Assembly (NCBI RefSeq): GCF_900090205.1
Contig: NZ_LT607802.1
Location: forward strand, 3,303,923-3,367,922
Source: Vogesella sp. LIG4
GTDB taxonomy: Bacteria; Pseudomonadota; Gammaproteobacteria; Burkholderiales; Chromobacteriaceae
DNA length: 64,000 nucleotides
Direction: 5' to 3'
The translations under genes and the position numbers were made by a program. Below are positions 27,744 through 38,443 of the stretch, piece by piece. How positions within the stretch are numbered: the stretch's first letter is position 1; each line of letters begins with the position of its first letter. The notes under the pieces were generated by a model that was given only the letters and a program-made list of their open reading frames with translations, was not told the DNA's origin and ran no database searches.

Positions 27744-28916
27744 ATGATCAACGGAGAGAAACTCACCGCCACGCCGATTCGCTGGGCCATGGTGGGCGGC
27801 GGCAAGGGCAGCCAGATCGGCTATATCCACCGCAGCGCCGCGCTGCGCGACAACGTGTTCCAGCTGCTGGCCGGCGCCTTCGATATCGACCCGCAGCGCG
27901 GCCGCGACTTCGGCGCCAGCCTGGGCGTGGACCCGGCGCGCTGCTACCCGGACTACCAGACACTGTTTACCGAGGAGGCCAAGCGCCCGGACGGCATCCA
28001 GGCGGTGTCCATCGCCACGCCCAACGGCACCCATTTCGCCATCTGCAAGGCGGCGCTGCAGGCCGGGCTGCACGTGGTGTGCGAGAAACCACTGTGCTTC
28101 ACCACCGCCGAGGCCGAGGAGCTGCAAACGTTGGCCGCAAGCCGTGGCCGGATCGTCGGCGTCACCTACGGCTACGCCGGCCACCAGCTGATCGAGCAGG
28201 CGCGGCAGATGATTGCCGCCGGCGAGCTGGGCGAGATCCGCATCGTCAACATGCAGTTCGCCCATGGCTTTCACAGCGCGGCGGTGGAAGACGCCAACCC
28301 CAGTACCCGCTGGCGGGTGGACCCGAAATTTGCCGGCCCCAGCTATGTGCTGGGCGACGTCGGCACCCACCCGCTGTACCTGTCCGAGGTGATGCTGCCG
28401 GAGCTGAAGATCAGCCGCCTGCTGTGCAGCCGGCAGAGCTTTGTCGCCAGCCGCGCCCCGCTGGAAGACAACGCCTTCACCCTGATGCAGTACCACGGCG
28501 GCGCCATGGGCAGCGTGTGGTCCAGCGCGGTGAATGCCGGCTCCATGCACGGGCAGAAGATTCGCGTCATCGGCGCGAAAGCCAGCCTGGAATGGTGGGA
28601 CGAGCGCCCCAACCAGCTGAGCTTCGAGGTGCAGGGCCGCCCGGCACAGATACTGGAGCGCGGCATGGACTACCTGCACCCGGCGGCACTGCACGACGAC
28701 CGCATTGGCGGCGGCCACCCGGAGGGGCTATTCGAGGCGTGGTCGAACCTGTACTACCGCTTTGCGCTGGCAATGGACGCCAGCGACCGTGACGACCGCG
28801 CCGCGCTGGCCGCCATCCGCTACCCGGACATCCACGCCGGAGTGGAAGGTGTGCGCTGGGTGGAGAACTGCGTGCGCTCCGCCGACCTGGGCGGCGTGTG
28901 GGTGGACTACCGCTAG
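27744..28916 (+). CDS. Gfo/Idh/MocA-family NAD(P)-dependent oxidoreductase
   Basis: The protein has 390 residues, starting after an AGGAGA site. The Rossmann part starts WAMVGGGKGSQIGYIHR, and VSIATPNGTHFAICKAAL with VVCEKPLCFT carries the family's EKP motif and catalytic Lys. In the second domain, GDVGTHPLYLSEVML supplies the conserved Asp and His. Family members oxidise a hydroxyl of sugars, inositols or rhizopines. With the two isomerases it could convert a polyol to a keto-sugar and rearrange it. No transporter is linked. The 61-base gap before it contains a GTTGGCCGCA copy. Confidence 0.88.
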   Translation: MINGEKLTATPIRWAMVGGGKGSQIGYIHRSAALRDNVFQLLAGAFDIDPQRGRDFGASLGVDPARCYPDYQTLFTEEAKRPDGIQAVSIATPNGTHFAICKAALQAGLHVVCEKPLCFTTAEAEELQTLAASRGRIVGVTYGYAGHQLIEQARQMIAAGELGEIRIVNMQFAHGFHSAAVEDANPSTRWRVDPKFAGPSYVLGDVGTHPLYLSEVMLPELKISRLLCSRQSFVASRAPLEDNAFTLMQYHGGAMGSVWSSAVNAGSMHGQKIRVIGAKASLEWWDERPNQLSFEVQGRPAQILERGMDYLHPAALHDDRIGGGHPEGLFEAWSNLYYRFALAMDASDRDDRAALAAIRYPDIHAGVEGVRWVENCVRSADLGGVWVDYR

Positions 28917-28940
28917 GCCGTAGCGGTACGGCACAAACAG

Positions 28941-28969
28941 CAAGGGCGCCTTCGCAGAAGGCGCCCTTG
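28941..28969. terminator. Hairpin terminator between convergent genes
   Basis: A 13-bp perfect stem (28941-28953 with 28957-28969) with a three-base loop lies between the dehydrogenase and the convergent marR-type gene. There is no strong T-run on either side. Confidence 0.65.
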
Positions 28970-28987
28970 TCGCTGGCACTTGCCGAC

Positions 28988-29470
28988 TTACTCGGTAAAC
29001 GGCAACAGCGTGCTGGCCGCGGCCTCATCCTCCACGCCCATCACCATCAGCAGTGCCGCCAGCCCGCCGGACAAACCGGCCAGCTGGCTGCCCGACATGC
29101 GTGACAGGGCTTCCGGCAGCCAGCCGCGCGGCGCGAAATCCACGCCACCCATCAGCTGCCGCCCGGACTCGCTCAGCACCACTTCCACCACGCGCTGATC
29201 CTGCGCATTGCGCTGGCGCTGCAGATAGCCCTGCTCTTCCAGCTTCAGCAGCATATTGCTGAGCGTGGCCGGCTTGATCGACATGCGTGCCGCCAGCTCG
29301 CCGGCCTTCAGCGGGCCGCTGTCCTTCAGTTCGGCCAGCACCCAGGCCTGCGCACCGGGAATGCCCAGCTGCTTTTCGATGCCTGCAGAGTGCTGCTGTG
29401 CGGCGCGGAACACCACGCGGAACTGTTTGAGCACATCCAGCGGCGCTACCGCGGTTTGCGTATTTACCAT
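28988..29470 (-). CDS. MarR-family transcriptional regulator
   Basis: The start at 29470 gives 160 residues; the frame is open upstream but that part is low-quality coding. The winged helix is typical: GELAARMSIKPATLSNMLLKLEEQGYLQRQRNAQDQR, with the wing Asp-Arg pair, and dimerisation helices at both ends. The ligand is unknown. It is downstream of tldD on the same strand with a 59-base gap, and may be its own unit. Confidence 0.88.
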   Translation of the reverse strand: MVNTQTAVAPLDVLKQFRVVFRAAQQHSAGIEKQLGIPGAQAWVLAELKDSGPLKAGELAARMSIKPATLSNMLLKLEEQGYLQRQRNAQDQRVVEVVLSESGRQLMGGVDFAPRGWLPEALSRMSGSQLAGLSGGLAALLMVMGVEDEAAASTLLPFTE

Positions 29471-29529
29471 TGCCCGAGTCTTCGTATTGTTATTGAACAA
29501 GCGAATACCGCTCCATGCGGCAAACCGCG

Positions 29530-30972
29530 CTAGACAGCGGTGCCGCCCACGGTCAGGCCGCCATCGATGCGCAGCGTGGGCTGGCCCACGCCTACCGGCA
29601 CGCTCTGGCCTTCCTTGCCGCACACGCCCACGCCCTCATCCAGCGCCAGGTCGTTGCCTATCATGCCCACGTAGTTCAGCACGTCCGGGCCGTTGCCGAT
29701 CAGCGTGGCGCCCTTCACCGGGTAGACCAGCTTGCCGTTCTCGATCTTCCACGCTTCGGAAGCGGAAAACACGAACTTGCCGCTGGTGATGTCCACCTGG
29801 CCGCCACCGAAGTTGGCCGCATAGATGCCGTCCTTCACCGAGGCGATGATCTCTTCCGGCGCCTTGTCGCCAGCCAGCATATAGGTGTTGGTCATGCGCG
29901 GCATCGGGATATGGGCATAGGACTCGCGCCGGCCGTTGCCGGTGGGCGCCATGCCCATCAGCCGCGAGTTCATCGCGTCCTGCATATAGCCTTTCAGGAT
30001 GCCGTTCTCGATCAGCGTGGTGCAGTGGGTGGCATTGCCCTCGTCGTCGATGGCCAGCGAGCCACGGCGGCCCGGCAGCGTGCCGTCATCCACCACGGTA
30101 ACGCCCGGCGCAGCCACGCGCTGGCCGATACGGCCACTGAACGCCGAGGTGCCCTTGCGGTTGAAATCGCCTTCCAGGCCGTGGCCGATGGCCTCGTGCA
30201 GCAGCACGCCCGGCCAGCCGGAGCCCAGCACCACGGTCATGGCGCCGGCCGGCGCCGGGCGCGATTCCAGGTTGATCAGTGCCTGACGCACCGCTTTTTC
30301 CACATGGTGGGCGATGAAGTCATCGCTGAAACCGGTCAGGTCGTAACGGCCGCCACCACCGCTGCTGCCCATCTCGCGGCGGCCAGCCTGCTCGGCGATC
30401 ACCGTTACCGACAGCCGCACCAGCGGACGCACGTCGGCGGCACGCACACCATCGTGACGCGCCACGTACACCACGTCGTATTCCGCCACCACCCCGGCCA
30501 TCACCTGGATCACCCGCGGGTCGCTGGCGCGCGCCAACCGCTCCACCTTTTCCAGCAGCTCCACCTTGGCCTCCGCCGGCAGGCTGTCCACCGGGTCCAG
30601 CGCCGGGTACAGCGCACCCGGCAGGCGGCGCTGTACCGCGCCGGCATTGCCGTGACCACCGGCGGCGCCGATGGCGCGCACCGCGTCGGCCGCCTGGCCC
30701 AGCGCAAAGGCGCTGATGTCGTCGGAGTAGGCAAAGGCGGTTTTTTCACCGGACACGGCGCGCACGCCCACGCCCTGGTCGATGCTGAAGCTGCCTGCCT
30801 TGACGATGCCTTCCTCCAGGCTCCAGCCCTCGGTGCGGGTGTACTGGAAGTACAGGTCGGCGTAGTCCACCTGGTGCGCCAGCATGCGCCCCAGGGTGGC
30901 GTCGATCACGCTCTCATCCACCCCGTACGGGGCCAGCAGCAGGGTATCGGCAATGGCTTGTGCGTTGCTCAT
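29530..30972 (-). CDS. tldD: Metalloprotease TldD
   Basis: The protein has 480 residues. TldD pairs with TldE/PmbA to form a zinc protease that degrades unfolded small peptides and matures microcin B17 and PQQ-type products. The zinc site [11 protein letters not shown] is present, with the downstream [20 protein letters not shown] supplying the conserved Cys. Length and motif order are normal. It lies directly downstream of a nitrilase-family gene (11-base gap) and yhdP, an arrangement widespread in beta- and gammaproteobacteria. Confidence 0.95.
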   Translation of the reverse strand: MSNAQAIADTLLLAPYGVDESVIDATLGRMLAHQVDYADLYFQYTRTEGWSLEEGIVKAGSFSIDQGVGVRAVSGEKTAFAYSDDISAFALGQAADAVRAIGAAGGHGNAGAVQRRLPGALYPALDPVDSLPAEAKVELLEKVERLARASDPRVIQVMAGVVAEYDVVYVARHDGVRAADVRPLVRLSVTVIAEQAGRREMGSSGGGGRYDLTGFSDDFIAHHVEKAVRQALINLESRPAPAGAMTVVLGSGWPGVLLHEAIGHGLEGDFNRKGTSAFSGRIGQRVAAPGVTVVDDGTLPGRRGSLAIDDEGNATHCTTLIENGILKGYMQDAMNSRLMGMAPTGNGRRESYAHIPMPRMTNTYMLAGDKAPEEIIASVKDGIYAANFGGGQVDITSGKFVFSASEAWKIENGKLVYPVKGATLIGNGPDVLNYVGMIGNDLALDEGVGVCGKEGQSVPVGVGQPTLRIDGGLTVGGTAV

Positions 30973-30983
30973 GATTGTTTCTT

Positions 30984-31793
<810 letters not shown>

Positions 31794-31806
31794 TGCATTA
31801 CTCCTG

Positions 31807-34800
31807 CTAGTGCGACGTTGATTTTGCCGGCGGTTTTTCCACCTGCTGCCCTACCTTGCGCACCTTGGGTTCGGTAAGACTGCCGGTGATTTCATATTCA
31901 TAGGACAGTATCTGGCTCACCGGGTCCTGCAGCAGCTTCTGCGCCGCAAACGCCACCGCGCCCGCCACCGGGTTGAGCAGCGTGGCGCCGGTAATCACCG
32001 CCACGCTTTCCGACACGGTAGGCGTGATGCGCACCATCACCTGCTGACGGTTGTTGGCGAGGTCCGCCTCGCCACGCATCGCCACCTTGGCCGCCGGCCC
32101 CTGGATCTGGATGTCGTTGGAGCGGAACACGCCGGCATCGATATTGGCGGTGCCACGCAGGCTGTCAAAGGCGAAGCCGCTGCTGAATACGTCGGTGAAG
32201 TCCAGGCGGATGCGCCGCGTCAGCGACTGCAGACTGAGCAGGCCGAGCAGGCGCCCGGCGCCCGGTTCCACCTGGGCGAAGCGGCCCTTGCCCATATCCA
32301 GCTTCACTGTACCAGTGATGCGCGCCAGGTCGAAAGCGGTAAGCTGCCCCAGCCACTGCACCTTGCCGGACAAATCGCCGGCGCCGCCCTTGAGCATGCC
32401 AGGCAGGCCGATGCGGTCCATCAGCGCGCCGGCATTGCTGGCGTGCAGTACAAAGTCGAGTTCGGTATTGCGCGATGCGCTGCTACTGCCCTCCGGCGCG
32501 GCACCCTTGACCTGCAGCTCCGCCTCCGGCGTCTGCACCGCCACCTGGTCCAGCAGCCACAGCTTGGGCTGGTGATGCGCCAGCAGGCGCAGCGTGCCCA
32601 GCTCATGGCCAGCAAACTGGAACTTGTCCACCTGCACGTCCAGCGTCGGCAGCGACTGCTGTGTTTCTTCGCCGGCGGCGCCCTCCACCTGCGGCAAGGG
32701 CAGCGCCAGCCGCTGCATGCGGGCGCGCAGCACGCCGTTACCGGCCGGCTGGTAGCCAAACTGGCCCTGCAGCTCGCGGGCGCTCAGCTGCAGCACCAGC
32801 GGCGCGGTGCCGCCGTTCCAGTCCAGCTTGCCATCCACATCGTGCAACTGCTTGCCATCCACCTGCAGTTGCGGCGTTTCCAGCCTCAGCTGCAATGGCG
32901 GCATACCGCTACCATTGCTACCGCTACCGCTACCGCTACCGGTGCCGCCGACCGCCGTCACGGCATCAAGCCAGGGGTCGAGCAGCAGTTGCGGCACCTT
33001 GGCATGCAGGCTGATGCTGTCCTGCGGCTCGGGCGAAGGCACGCCCACGCCCACACCAACGCCTTGCAGCGCGCCATCCGGCCGCAGCGTCACCACGCCG
33101 GCAGCGCGTGCCTGCTGCTGCCACTCCAGCCGCCAGCCATGCAAGGTTGGCCGCAAGGCCAGCTGCAGCGGCCAGGCATCGCCCGCCGGCTTGCCCAGTG
33201 GCGCCGGTGCGCTGCTGGCCACACCCTGCAGCGACGATGTCAGCTGCAGCTCGTCCAGGTTGCGGCCAACGGTAAAGCTGGCCTGGTACGGCGTCTTGCC
33301 GCCCAGGTAGCGGCTGAGCAAGGACACATAGCGGTCGGTGACCTGCTGCAGCTCCAGCTCGCCGGCGCTGGTGAAATGCATCTTGCCGGCGCTGTCCAGC
33401 GTGGCGGCAAGGTGGCTGCGGCCGCCAAAGGCGCTGTAGTCGATGCCGGGGCTGTAGGCGCCGTGCTCGTTGAAGCGCAGCACACCGCTGACATTCTCCA
33501 GCGCCGGCAGCGGCAGGCTGCGGAACTGCAGATGGTTGCCGGACAGCGCCACCGCGCCGTCCACGCGGGTGTCCGCCACGTGCGCCAGCGGAATGTCGAG
33601 GCCGAGTTGCAGGCCGGCCTGCCCGCTGCTGTCGATACTGGACAGAAAACCATCCAGCCAGTGGTCCACCGGGCTGGCGCGGGTGTAGGCCAGCATCTGC
33701 GGCAGCTCGCCCTGCGCATGGCCCTTGATCAGCAGCTTGCTTTCGCCACGGCTGGTGGCCGGCAGCTGCACATTGACGTGATCCAGCGCCACGCCGGCGG
33801 TCTGCGCCTGCTCGGCATCGATGCCGATATCGTCGTTGCGCATGCTGAAGCGGCCCTGAATGCTGCTGATCGCCGGCCAGCCCGGCTCGAACTGCAGCTT
33901 GCCGTCATGAATATCGGCCGACACCTCGAAACGGCCATCCTTGCCGTCGGGGAACGGGAACGCCGCCAGCTTGCCCTGCAGGCTGGCACGTATCTGCCGC
34001 GCCTCGCCGCCCTGCAGCGCCTGCCGCAGCCAGGCCACGGTTTCCTTGCCGATCAGCGCCGGCAGGTAGGCCGGCACCCGCGCCGCCGGCATGCTGTCGG
34101 CGCTCAGTTGCAGATCGCTGCGCACGCTGCCGTCGGCCGCCAGCTGCAAACCGCCCCTGATGTCGGCGTGCAGATCCGGCGTGGCCACGTTCACCCCCGG
34201 CACATTGATCTGCCAGCCGTTACCGCCGCGCTGCCAGTCAAGGTTGGCCGCAAGCTTCTGCAGGTTCACCGCCTGCGGCAGCTGACCCGGCACCTGCAGC
34301 TGCAGCGCGCTGCCATCCAGCGTCAGCTGGCCGCCGCTCTTGGCCATGGACACCCGGCCGGACAGGCCGCCAGCCAGGCGGGTGCCGTTGCGCAGCGCAA
34401 AGGCCAGGCCGTCAAAACCGGTGGCAAACTGGAAATCCTGCGGCGCCTGCAGGCGCCCCTGCCAGCGCAGGTCGGTCTGCTGCAAATCGCCATCCAGCCG
34501 CGCCAGCGGGCTGGTGGCCAGCGCCGGCAGATGCGGGCTCAGCAAGGGCAGCAGCGGCGCCAGCGACAGCCGGCTGACGCGTGCACTGCCCCCCCGGGTA
34601 TCGCTCCACTGCGCCTGGATCGCCGCATCGGCCAGCAGCTTGCCGTACTGGGTATTCACCATCAGGTGGCTGGCCTGCAGCGCGTGACGGCCCGGCTCTA
34701 TGCTCTGGTAGTCGAGCTGGCCGGCCAGGTGCGGCAGCGGCACGGCCTGCCCGGACAGCGACAGCGCCACTTTTTCCACCTGCCACTTGCCGCCCAGCTG

Positions 34801-35670
34801 GGTGACCCGGCCATCGGCAAACTGCATCGCCAGCTGCGACGATGCCGCGCCGCCCACGCTGAACGGCGCGTTCGGCCAGTAGCGCTGCAACCAGCCCAGC
34901 TCCGGCGCATCAGCCTGCAGCGCCAGGTCGCCGCGCCATTGTTGCCATTCACGCATCCTGCTGCCGCGCCAGCTGGCGTCGAGATCCAGCCGCGACAGCA
35001 AGGTGCTTTCCGGGCGCGCCCGCACCTGCAGCCGGTGCTTCAGCAGGCCGTTGTTCAGCTGCATGCGGGTGTCGCGTGCCGACAGCGGCGGCAGGCCCAG
35101 CAGCTGGTCATGCCAGGTAAAGCGCTGCAGCTGCACGTCCACTTCGTCCTGCCGCAGCAGCCAGTCCACCGCCGAGCCGTCGCCCTTGCCTTCGTCCAGC
35201 GGAATGCCGTTCAGCCGCAGCCGGCCGTCCGGCTGGCGTTGCAGATCCAGTGACAGCCCGCGCAGGGTGATGCGCGCCATGTGCGGCTCCAGGTACAGCA
35301 CGCTTTTCCAGCCCGGTTCCAGCCGCGCCTCGCGCAGCAGCATAGGCGGGCTGTCCGGCCGCGGGCGCAGCACCAGGTCGTTGAGGGTGATTTCAGGCGT
35401 CCACAGCAGCCACTGGCCGCTGATGCGGCCAACCTTTACCGGCATGCCGATGCTGTCGCTGGCCCAGCGCTCCACATCCGGGCGCAGGCGGTCGACATTG
35501 GGCAGAAAGGCAAAGCGGAACAGCAGGAAGGCGCTGCCCAGCAGCAGCAGGCACAGCAGCAGCAAGGCGGCAACGACGCGCAGCACGCGTTGCGTCAGAT
35601 GCACGATGCGCAGGCTGTGGTCTTCACGCGCTGCGCTGGAGTCTGGAGAAGGGTTAGAATGAGGAGTCAC
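31807..35670 (-). CDS. yhdP: YhdP/TIGR02099 family AsmA-like envelope protein
   Basis: From a GTG at 35670 the protein has 1287 residues; ATGs at 35697 and 35721 would lengthen it but overlap or touch the divergent glnE start. One N-terminal membrane helix (VAALLLLCLLLLGSAFLLFRFAF) is followed by a very long periplasmic beta-rich region and a conserved C-terminal part (FSSGFAFDSLRGTANIDAGV, NDIQIQGPAAKVAMRGEADL). YhdP and its AsmA-like relatives form bridge-like conduits that move phospholipids to the outer membrane. A low-complexity Gly/Ser linker near two-thirds of the protein is encoded by hexanucleotide repeats. Confidence 0.9.
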   Translation of the reverse strand: MTPHSNPSPDSSAAREDHSLRIVHLTQRVLRVVAALLLLCLLLLGSAFLLFRFAFLPNVDRLRPDVERWASDSIGMPVKVGRISGQWLLWTPEITLNDLVLRPRPDSPPMLLREARLEPGWKSVLYLEPHMARITLRGLSLDLQRQPDGRLRLNGIPLDEGKGDGSAVDWLLRQDEVDVQLQRFTWHDQLLGLPPLSARDTRMQLNNGLLKHRLQVRARPESTLLSRLDLDASWRGSRMREWQQWRGDLALQADAPELGWLQRYWPNAPFSVGGAASSQLAMQFADGRVTQLGGKWQVEKVALSLSGQAVPLPHLAGQLDYQSIEPGRHALQASHLMVNTQYGKLLADAAIQAQWSDTRGGSARVSRLSLAPLLPLLSPHLPALATSPLARLDGDLQQTDLRWQGRLQAPQDFQFATGFDGLAFALRNGTRLAGGLSGRVSMAKSGGQLTLDGSALQLQVPGQLPQAVNLQKLAANLDWQRGGNGWQINVPGVNVATPDLHADIRGGLQLAADGSVRSDLQLSADSMPAARVPAYLPALIGKETVAWLRQALQGGEARQIRASLQGKLAAFPFPDGKDGRFEVSADIHDGKLQFEPGWPAISSIQGRFSMRNDDIGIDAEQAQTAGVALDHVNVQLPATSRGESKLLIKGHAQGELPQMLAYTRASPVDHWLDGFLSSIDSSGQAGLQLGLDIPLAHVADTRVDGAVALSGNHLQFRSLPLPALENVSGVLRFNEHGAYSPGIDYSAFGGRSHLAATLDSAGKMHFTSAGELELQQVTDRYVSLLSRYLGGKTPYQASFTVGRNLDELQLTSSLQGVASSAPAPLGKPAGDAWPLQLALRPTLHGWRLEWQQQARAAGVVTLRPDGALQGVGVGVGVPSPEPQDSISLHAKVPQLLLDPWLDAVTAVGGTGSGSGSGSNGSGMPPLQLRLETPQLQVDGKQLHDVDGKLDWNGGTAPLVLQLSARELQGQFGYQPAGNGVLRARMQRLALPLPQVEGAAGEETQQSLPTLDVQVDKFQFAGHELGTLRLLAHHQPKLWLLDQVAVQTPEAELQVKGAAPEGSSSASRNTELDFVLHASNAGALMDRIGLPGMLKGGAGDLSGKVQWLGQLTAFDLARITGTVKLDMGKGRFAQVEPGAGRLLGLLSLQSLTRRIRLDFTDVFSSGFAFDSLRGTANIDAGVFRSNDIQIQGPAAKVAMRGEADLANNRQQVMVRITPTVSESVAVITGATLLNPVAGAVAFAAQKLLQDPVSQILSYEYEITGSLTEPKVRKVGQQVEKPPAKSTSH
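32904..32942. repeat. Hexanucleotide tandem repeat inside yhdP
   Basis: ACCGCT-type units are repeated, with one interruption, and encode a GSGSGSGSNGSG linker on the minus strand. Unit loss or gain keeps the frame and only changes linker length. A related stretch near 33040-33060 encodes GVGVGVG. Confidence 0.8.
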
Positions 35671-35698
35671 GATTTCGTCATACCGTTGAAGGCGCATT

Positions 35699-38368
35699 AT
35701 GCCAGCAAACCTCGCCGCCATCCCAGCAGCCAGAACATTCAGTTACTACCTCGACCGCCAGCTTTCCGCCTACCCGGAACAGCTTGCCCTGCTGGAACAG
35801 CGGCTGGCGCAGCCGTTCAGCCAGGACGAAATGCAGTCCTTCACCGACTGGGACAAGCTGGACAGCATGGAAGTGCTGCAGACGCAGCTAAGAAAACTGC
35901 GCACTGCCGTCATGGCGCGGCTGATCGCCCGCGACGTCGGCGGCCTGGCTAACCTCGACGAAGTAGTGCGCAGCATCAGCCTGCTGGCCGATTTCGCCAT
36001 CAACATCACCCTGCCCGTTGCCCGCCGCTCGCTGGCGCACTTCGGCGAGCCCATCGGCGAGGACAGCGGTGAGGCGCAGCAGATGATCGTGGTGGGCATG
36101 GGCAAGCTTGGCGGCTACGAGCTGAACGTGTCGTCCGACATCGACCTGATCTTCCTGTACCCGGAAGGCGGCGAAACCAATGGCGAGCGCCGGCTCGCCA
36201 ACCACGACTACTTCACGCGCCTGGGCAAGCTGCTGATCGGCGCGCTGAACGACATCACCTTCGACGGCCAGGTGTTCCGCGTCGACATGCGCCTGCGCCC
36301 CTACGGCGACTCCGGCCCGCTGGTGATGAGCCTGGCGGCACTGGAAAACTACCTGCTCACCCAGGGCCGCGAATGGGAACGCTACGCCTGGATCAAGGCC
36401 CGGGTAATCGCCGGCGACGCCAGCCAGATGGAGCCGTTCACCCGCCCCTTCGTATACCGCAAATACCTGGACTACGGCGCTTACGGCGCCATGCGCGAAC
36501 TGCACGCGCAGATTCGCCGCGAAGTGGCGCGCCGCGACATGGCGGAAAACATCAAGCTGGGGCCGGGCGGCATCCGCGAGGTGGAATTCATCGCCCAGGT
36601 GTTCCAGCTGATCCGCGGCGGGCGCGAGCGCCGGCTGCAGCTCAAGAGCACGCGCGACACCTATGCGGTGCTGGCCGAGCTGCGGCTGCTGGAGCCGGAC
36701 ACGGTGGAAGAGCTGCTGCAGGCCTACACCTTCCTGCGCAACCTGGAGCACCGCCTGCAATACCTGGACGACCAGCAGACCCAGAGCCTGCCGGGCAACG
36801 AGGAAAACCGGCAGCGCATCGCCGCCAGCATGGGCTTTGCCAGCTGGCAACGCTTCCTGGACGAACTCAACCAGCACCGCCGCAAGGTTACCCGCCACTT
36901 CGAGCAGGTGTTCTTCCTGCCCACCGAAGGCGCCCCCGCCCACCCGCTTACCGGCCTGTGGCGCGACATCGCCGACACCGACGCTTGCGGCCAACTGTCC
37001 GCACTCGGCTACCAGGATGCCGAGGCAACCCAGCAGCAGCTGCGCAGCCTGCAGGCCAGCCAGCGTTACCAGCAGCTGCCGGACGGCAGCCGCAAGAAGC
37101 TGGACGCGCTGATGGGGCCGCTGATCGAGGTGGCCGGCGGCTTCGACAACCCGGACACCACGCTGTCGCGGGTGCTGACCCTGATCGAAGCCATCAGCCG
37201 CCGCGCCTCTTACCTGGCGCTGCTGCAGGAATACCCGCAGACCCTGCAACGCCTGGCCTCGCTGTGCTCCGCCAGCGCCTGGGTATCCGTCTACCTGACC
37301 CAGCACCCCATCCTGCTGGACGAACTGCTGGATGCGCGCGTGCTGTACGCCAGCCCGGACTGGCCACAGTTGGCCGCACAGCTGCAGCAGCAGCTGGAAG
37401 ACTGCCAGGGCGACGTGGAAGCCAAGATGGACACCCTGCGCCACTTCCAGCACGCGCAGACCTTCCGCCTGGTGGCGCAGGACCTGGCCGGCATGTGGAC
37501 GCTGGAGGCGCTGTCCGACGAGCTGTCGCTGCTGGCCGACCTGGTGCTGGACGCCACCATCCGCCATGCCTGGCTGGACATCCCCAAGCGCCATCGCGAA
37601 GTGCCGCTGTTCAGCGCCATCGGCTACGGCAAGCTGGGCGGCAAGGAGCTGGGTTATGCCTCCGACCTGGACGTGATCTTCCTCTACGACGACGAACACC
37701 CCGACGCGGCCGAGCTGTACTCGCGCCTTGCCCGCAAGATCACCACCTGGCTGACCAGCACCACCTCGGCCGGCGTGCTGTACGACATCGACCTGCGGCT
37801 GCGCCCCAACGGCTCCAGCGGCCTGCTGGTCAGCACCACCGAGGCGTTCCGCCACTACCAGCACCACGACGCCTGGTTGTGGGAACACCAGGCGCTGACC
37901 CGCGCCCGCTTCGTCTGCGGCGATGTCGCCATCGGCCAGCGCTTCGAAGCCATCCGCCAGGAGGTGCTGTCGCTGCCGCGCGAGCTGCCAACGTTGGCCG
38001 CAGAGGTGGTCGGCATGCGCAACAAGATGCTGGAAACCCACCCGTCGCGCGAAGACGATGTCAAACATGCGCGCGGCGGCATCGTGGACGTGGAATTCAT
38101 CGTGCAGTACCTGATCCTGGCCCATGCCCGCCAGGTGCCGGGCCTGCTGGCCAACAGCGGCAATATCGCGCTGCTGGCCACCGCCGCCGAGGCCGGGCTG
38201 ATTCCGGCGGAGCTGGCCAACCAGGCGCGCGATGCCTACCGCAACTACCGCCGCCTGCAGCACGCCAGCCGCCTCAACGACAGCAGCAAGGTCAGCCATG
38301 CACCGCTGGCGTATTACCAGCACGTGCAGGCGCTGTGGCAGGCAGTGTTCGGTCTTGCCGCGCAGTGA
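35699..38368 (+). CDS. glnE: Bifunctional glutamine synthetase adenylyltransferase/adenylyl-removing enzyme
   Basis: The protein has 889 residues. Two nucleotidyltransferase domains are seen: the first with GMGKLGGYELNVSSDIDLIF (removal activity) and the second with GYGKLGGKELGYASDLDVIF (addition activity), each with the Gly motif and catalytic Asp pair. A central helical regulatory region lies between them. GlnE adjusts glutamine synthetase activity in response to GlnB. The gene is divergent from yhdP with starts only about 30 bases apart. It carries three GTTGGCCGCA copies. Confidence 0.96.
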   Translation: MPANLAAIPAARTFSYYLDRQLSAYPEQLALLEQRLAQPFSQDEMQSFTDWDKLDSMEVLQTQLRKLRTAVMARLIARDVGGLANLDEVVRSISLLADFAINITLPVARRSLAHFGEPIGEDSGEAQQMIVVGMGKLGGYELNVSSDIDLIFLYPEGGETNGERRLANHDYFTRLGKLLIGALNDITFDGQVFRVDMRLRPYGDSGPLVMSLAALENYLLTQGREWERYAWIKARVIAGDASQMEPFTRPFVYRKYLDYGAYGAMRELHAQIRREVARRDMAENIKLGPGGIREVEFIAQVFQLIRGGRERRLQLKSTRDTYAVLAELRLLEPDTVEELLQAYTFLRNLEHRLQYLDDQQTQSLPGNEENRQRIAASMGFASWQRFLDELNQHRRKVTRHFEQVFFLPTEGAPAHPLTGLWRDIADTDACGQLSALGYQDAEATQQQLRSLQASQRYQQLPDGSRKKLDALMGPLIEVAGGFDNPDTTLSRVLTLIEAISRRASYLALLQEYPQTLQRLASLCSASAWVSVYLTQHPILLDELLDARVLYASPDWPQLAAQLQQQLEDCQGDVEAKMDTLRHFQHAQTFRLVAQDLAGMWTLEALSDELSLLADLVLDATIRHAWLDIPKRHREVPLFSAIGYGKLGGKELGYASDLDVIFLYDDEHPDAAELYSRLARKITTWLTSTTSAGVLYDIDLRLRPNGSSGLLVSTTEAFRHYQHHDAWLWEHQALTRARFVCGDVAIGQRFEAIRQEVLSLPRELPTLAAEVVGMRNKMLETHPSREDDVKHARGGIVDVEFIVQYLILAHARQVPGLLANSGNIALLATAAEAGLIPAELANQARDAYRNYRRLQHASRLNDSSKVSHAPLAYYQHVQALWQAVFGLAAQ

Positions 38369-38374
38369 AAGCCG

Positions 38375-38403
38375 TAACACTTTGCCAGTGGCGACGGTAT
38401 AAT
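38375..38403 (+). promoter_or_regulatory. Putative ilvE promoter
   Basis: A perfect -10 TATAAT (38398-38403) lies about 40 bases before the ilvE start. The best -35 at 17-base spacing, AACACT (38375-38380), is poor. Confidence 0.4.
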
Positions 38404-38443
38404 CGCCGCACAATCAAATAACGGGACTTACGGAGAACTCACC

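Noticed and set aside
32443..35253. A 936-codon open frame on the plus strand opposite yhdP
   Set aside because: It is rich in Gln, His, Arg and Ala with no domain, as expected for the complement of a high-GC gene. The minus-strand frame has the family motifs.
35888..38413. An 841-codon open frame opposite glnE
   Set aside because: It lies entirely antisense to a gene with intact nucleotidyltransferase motifs and has shadow-type composition.
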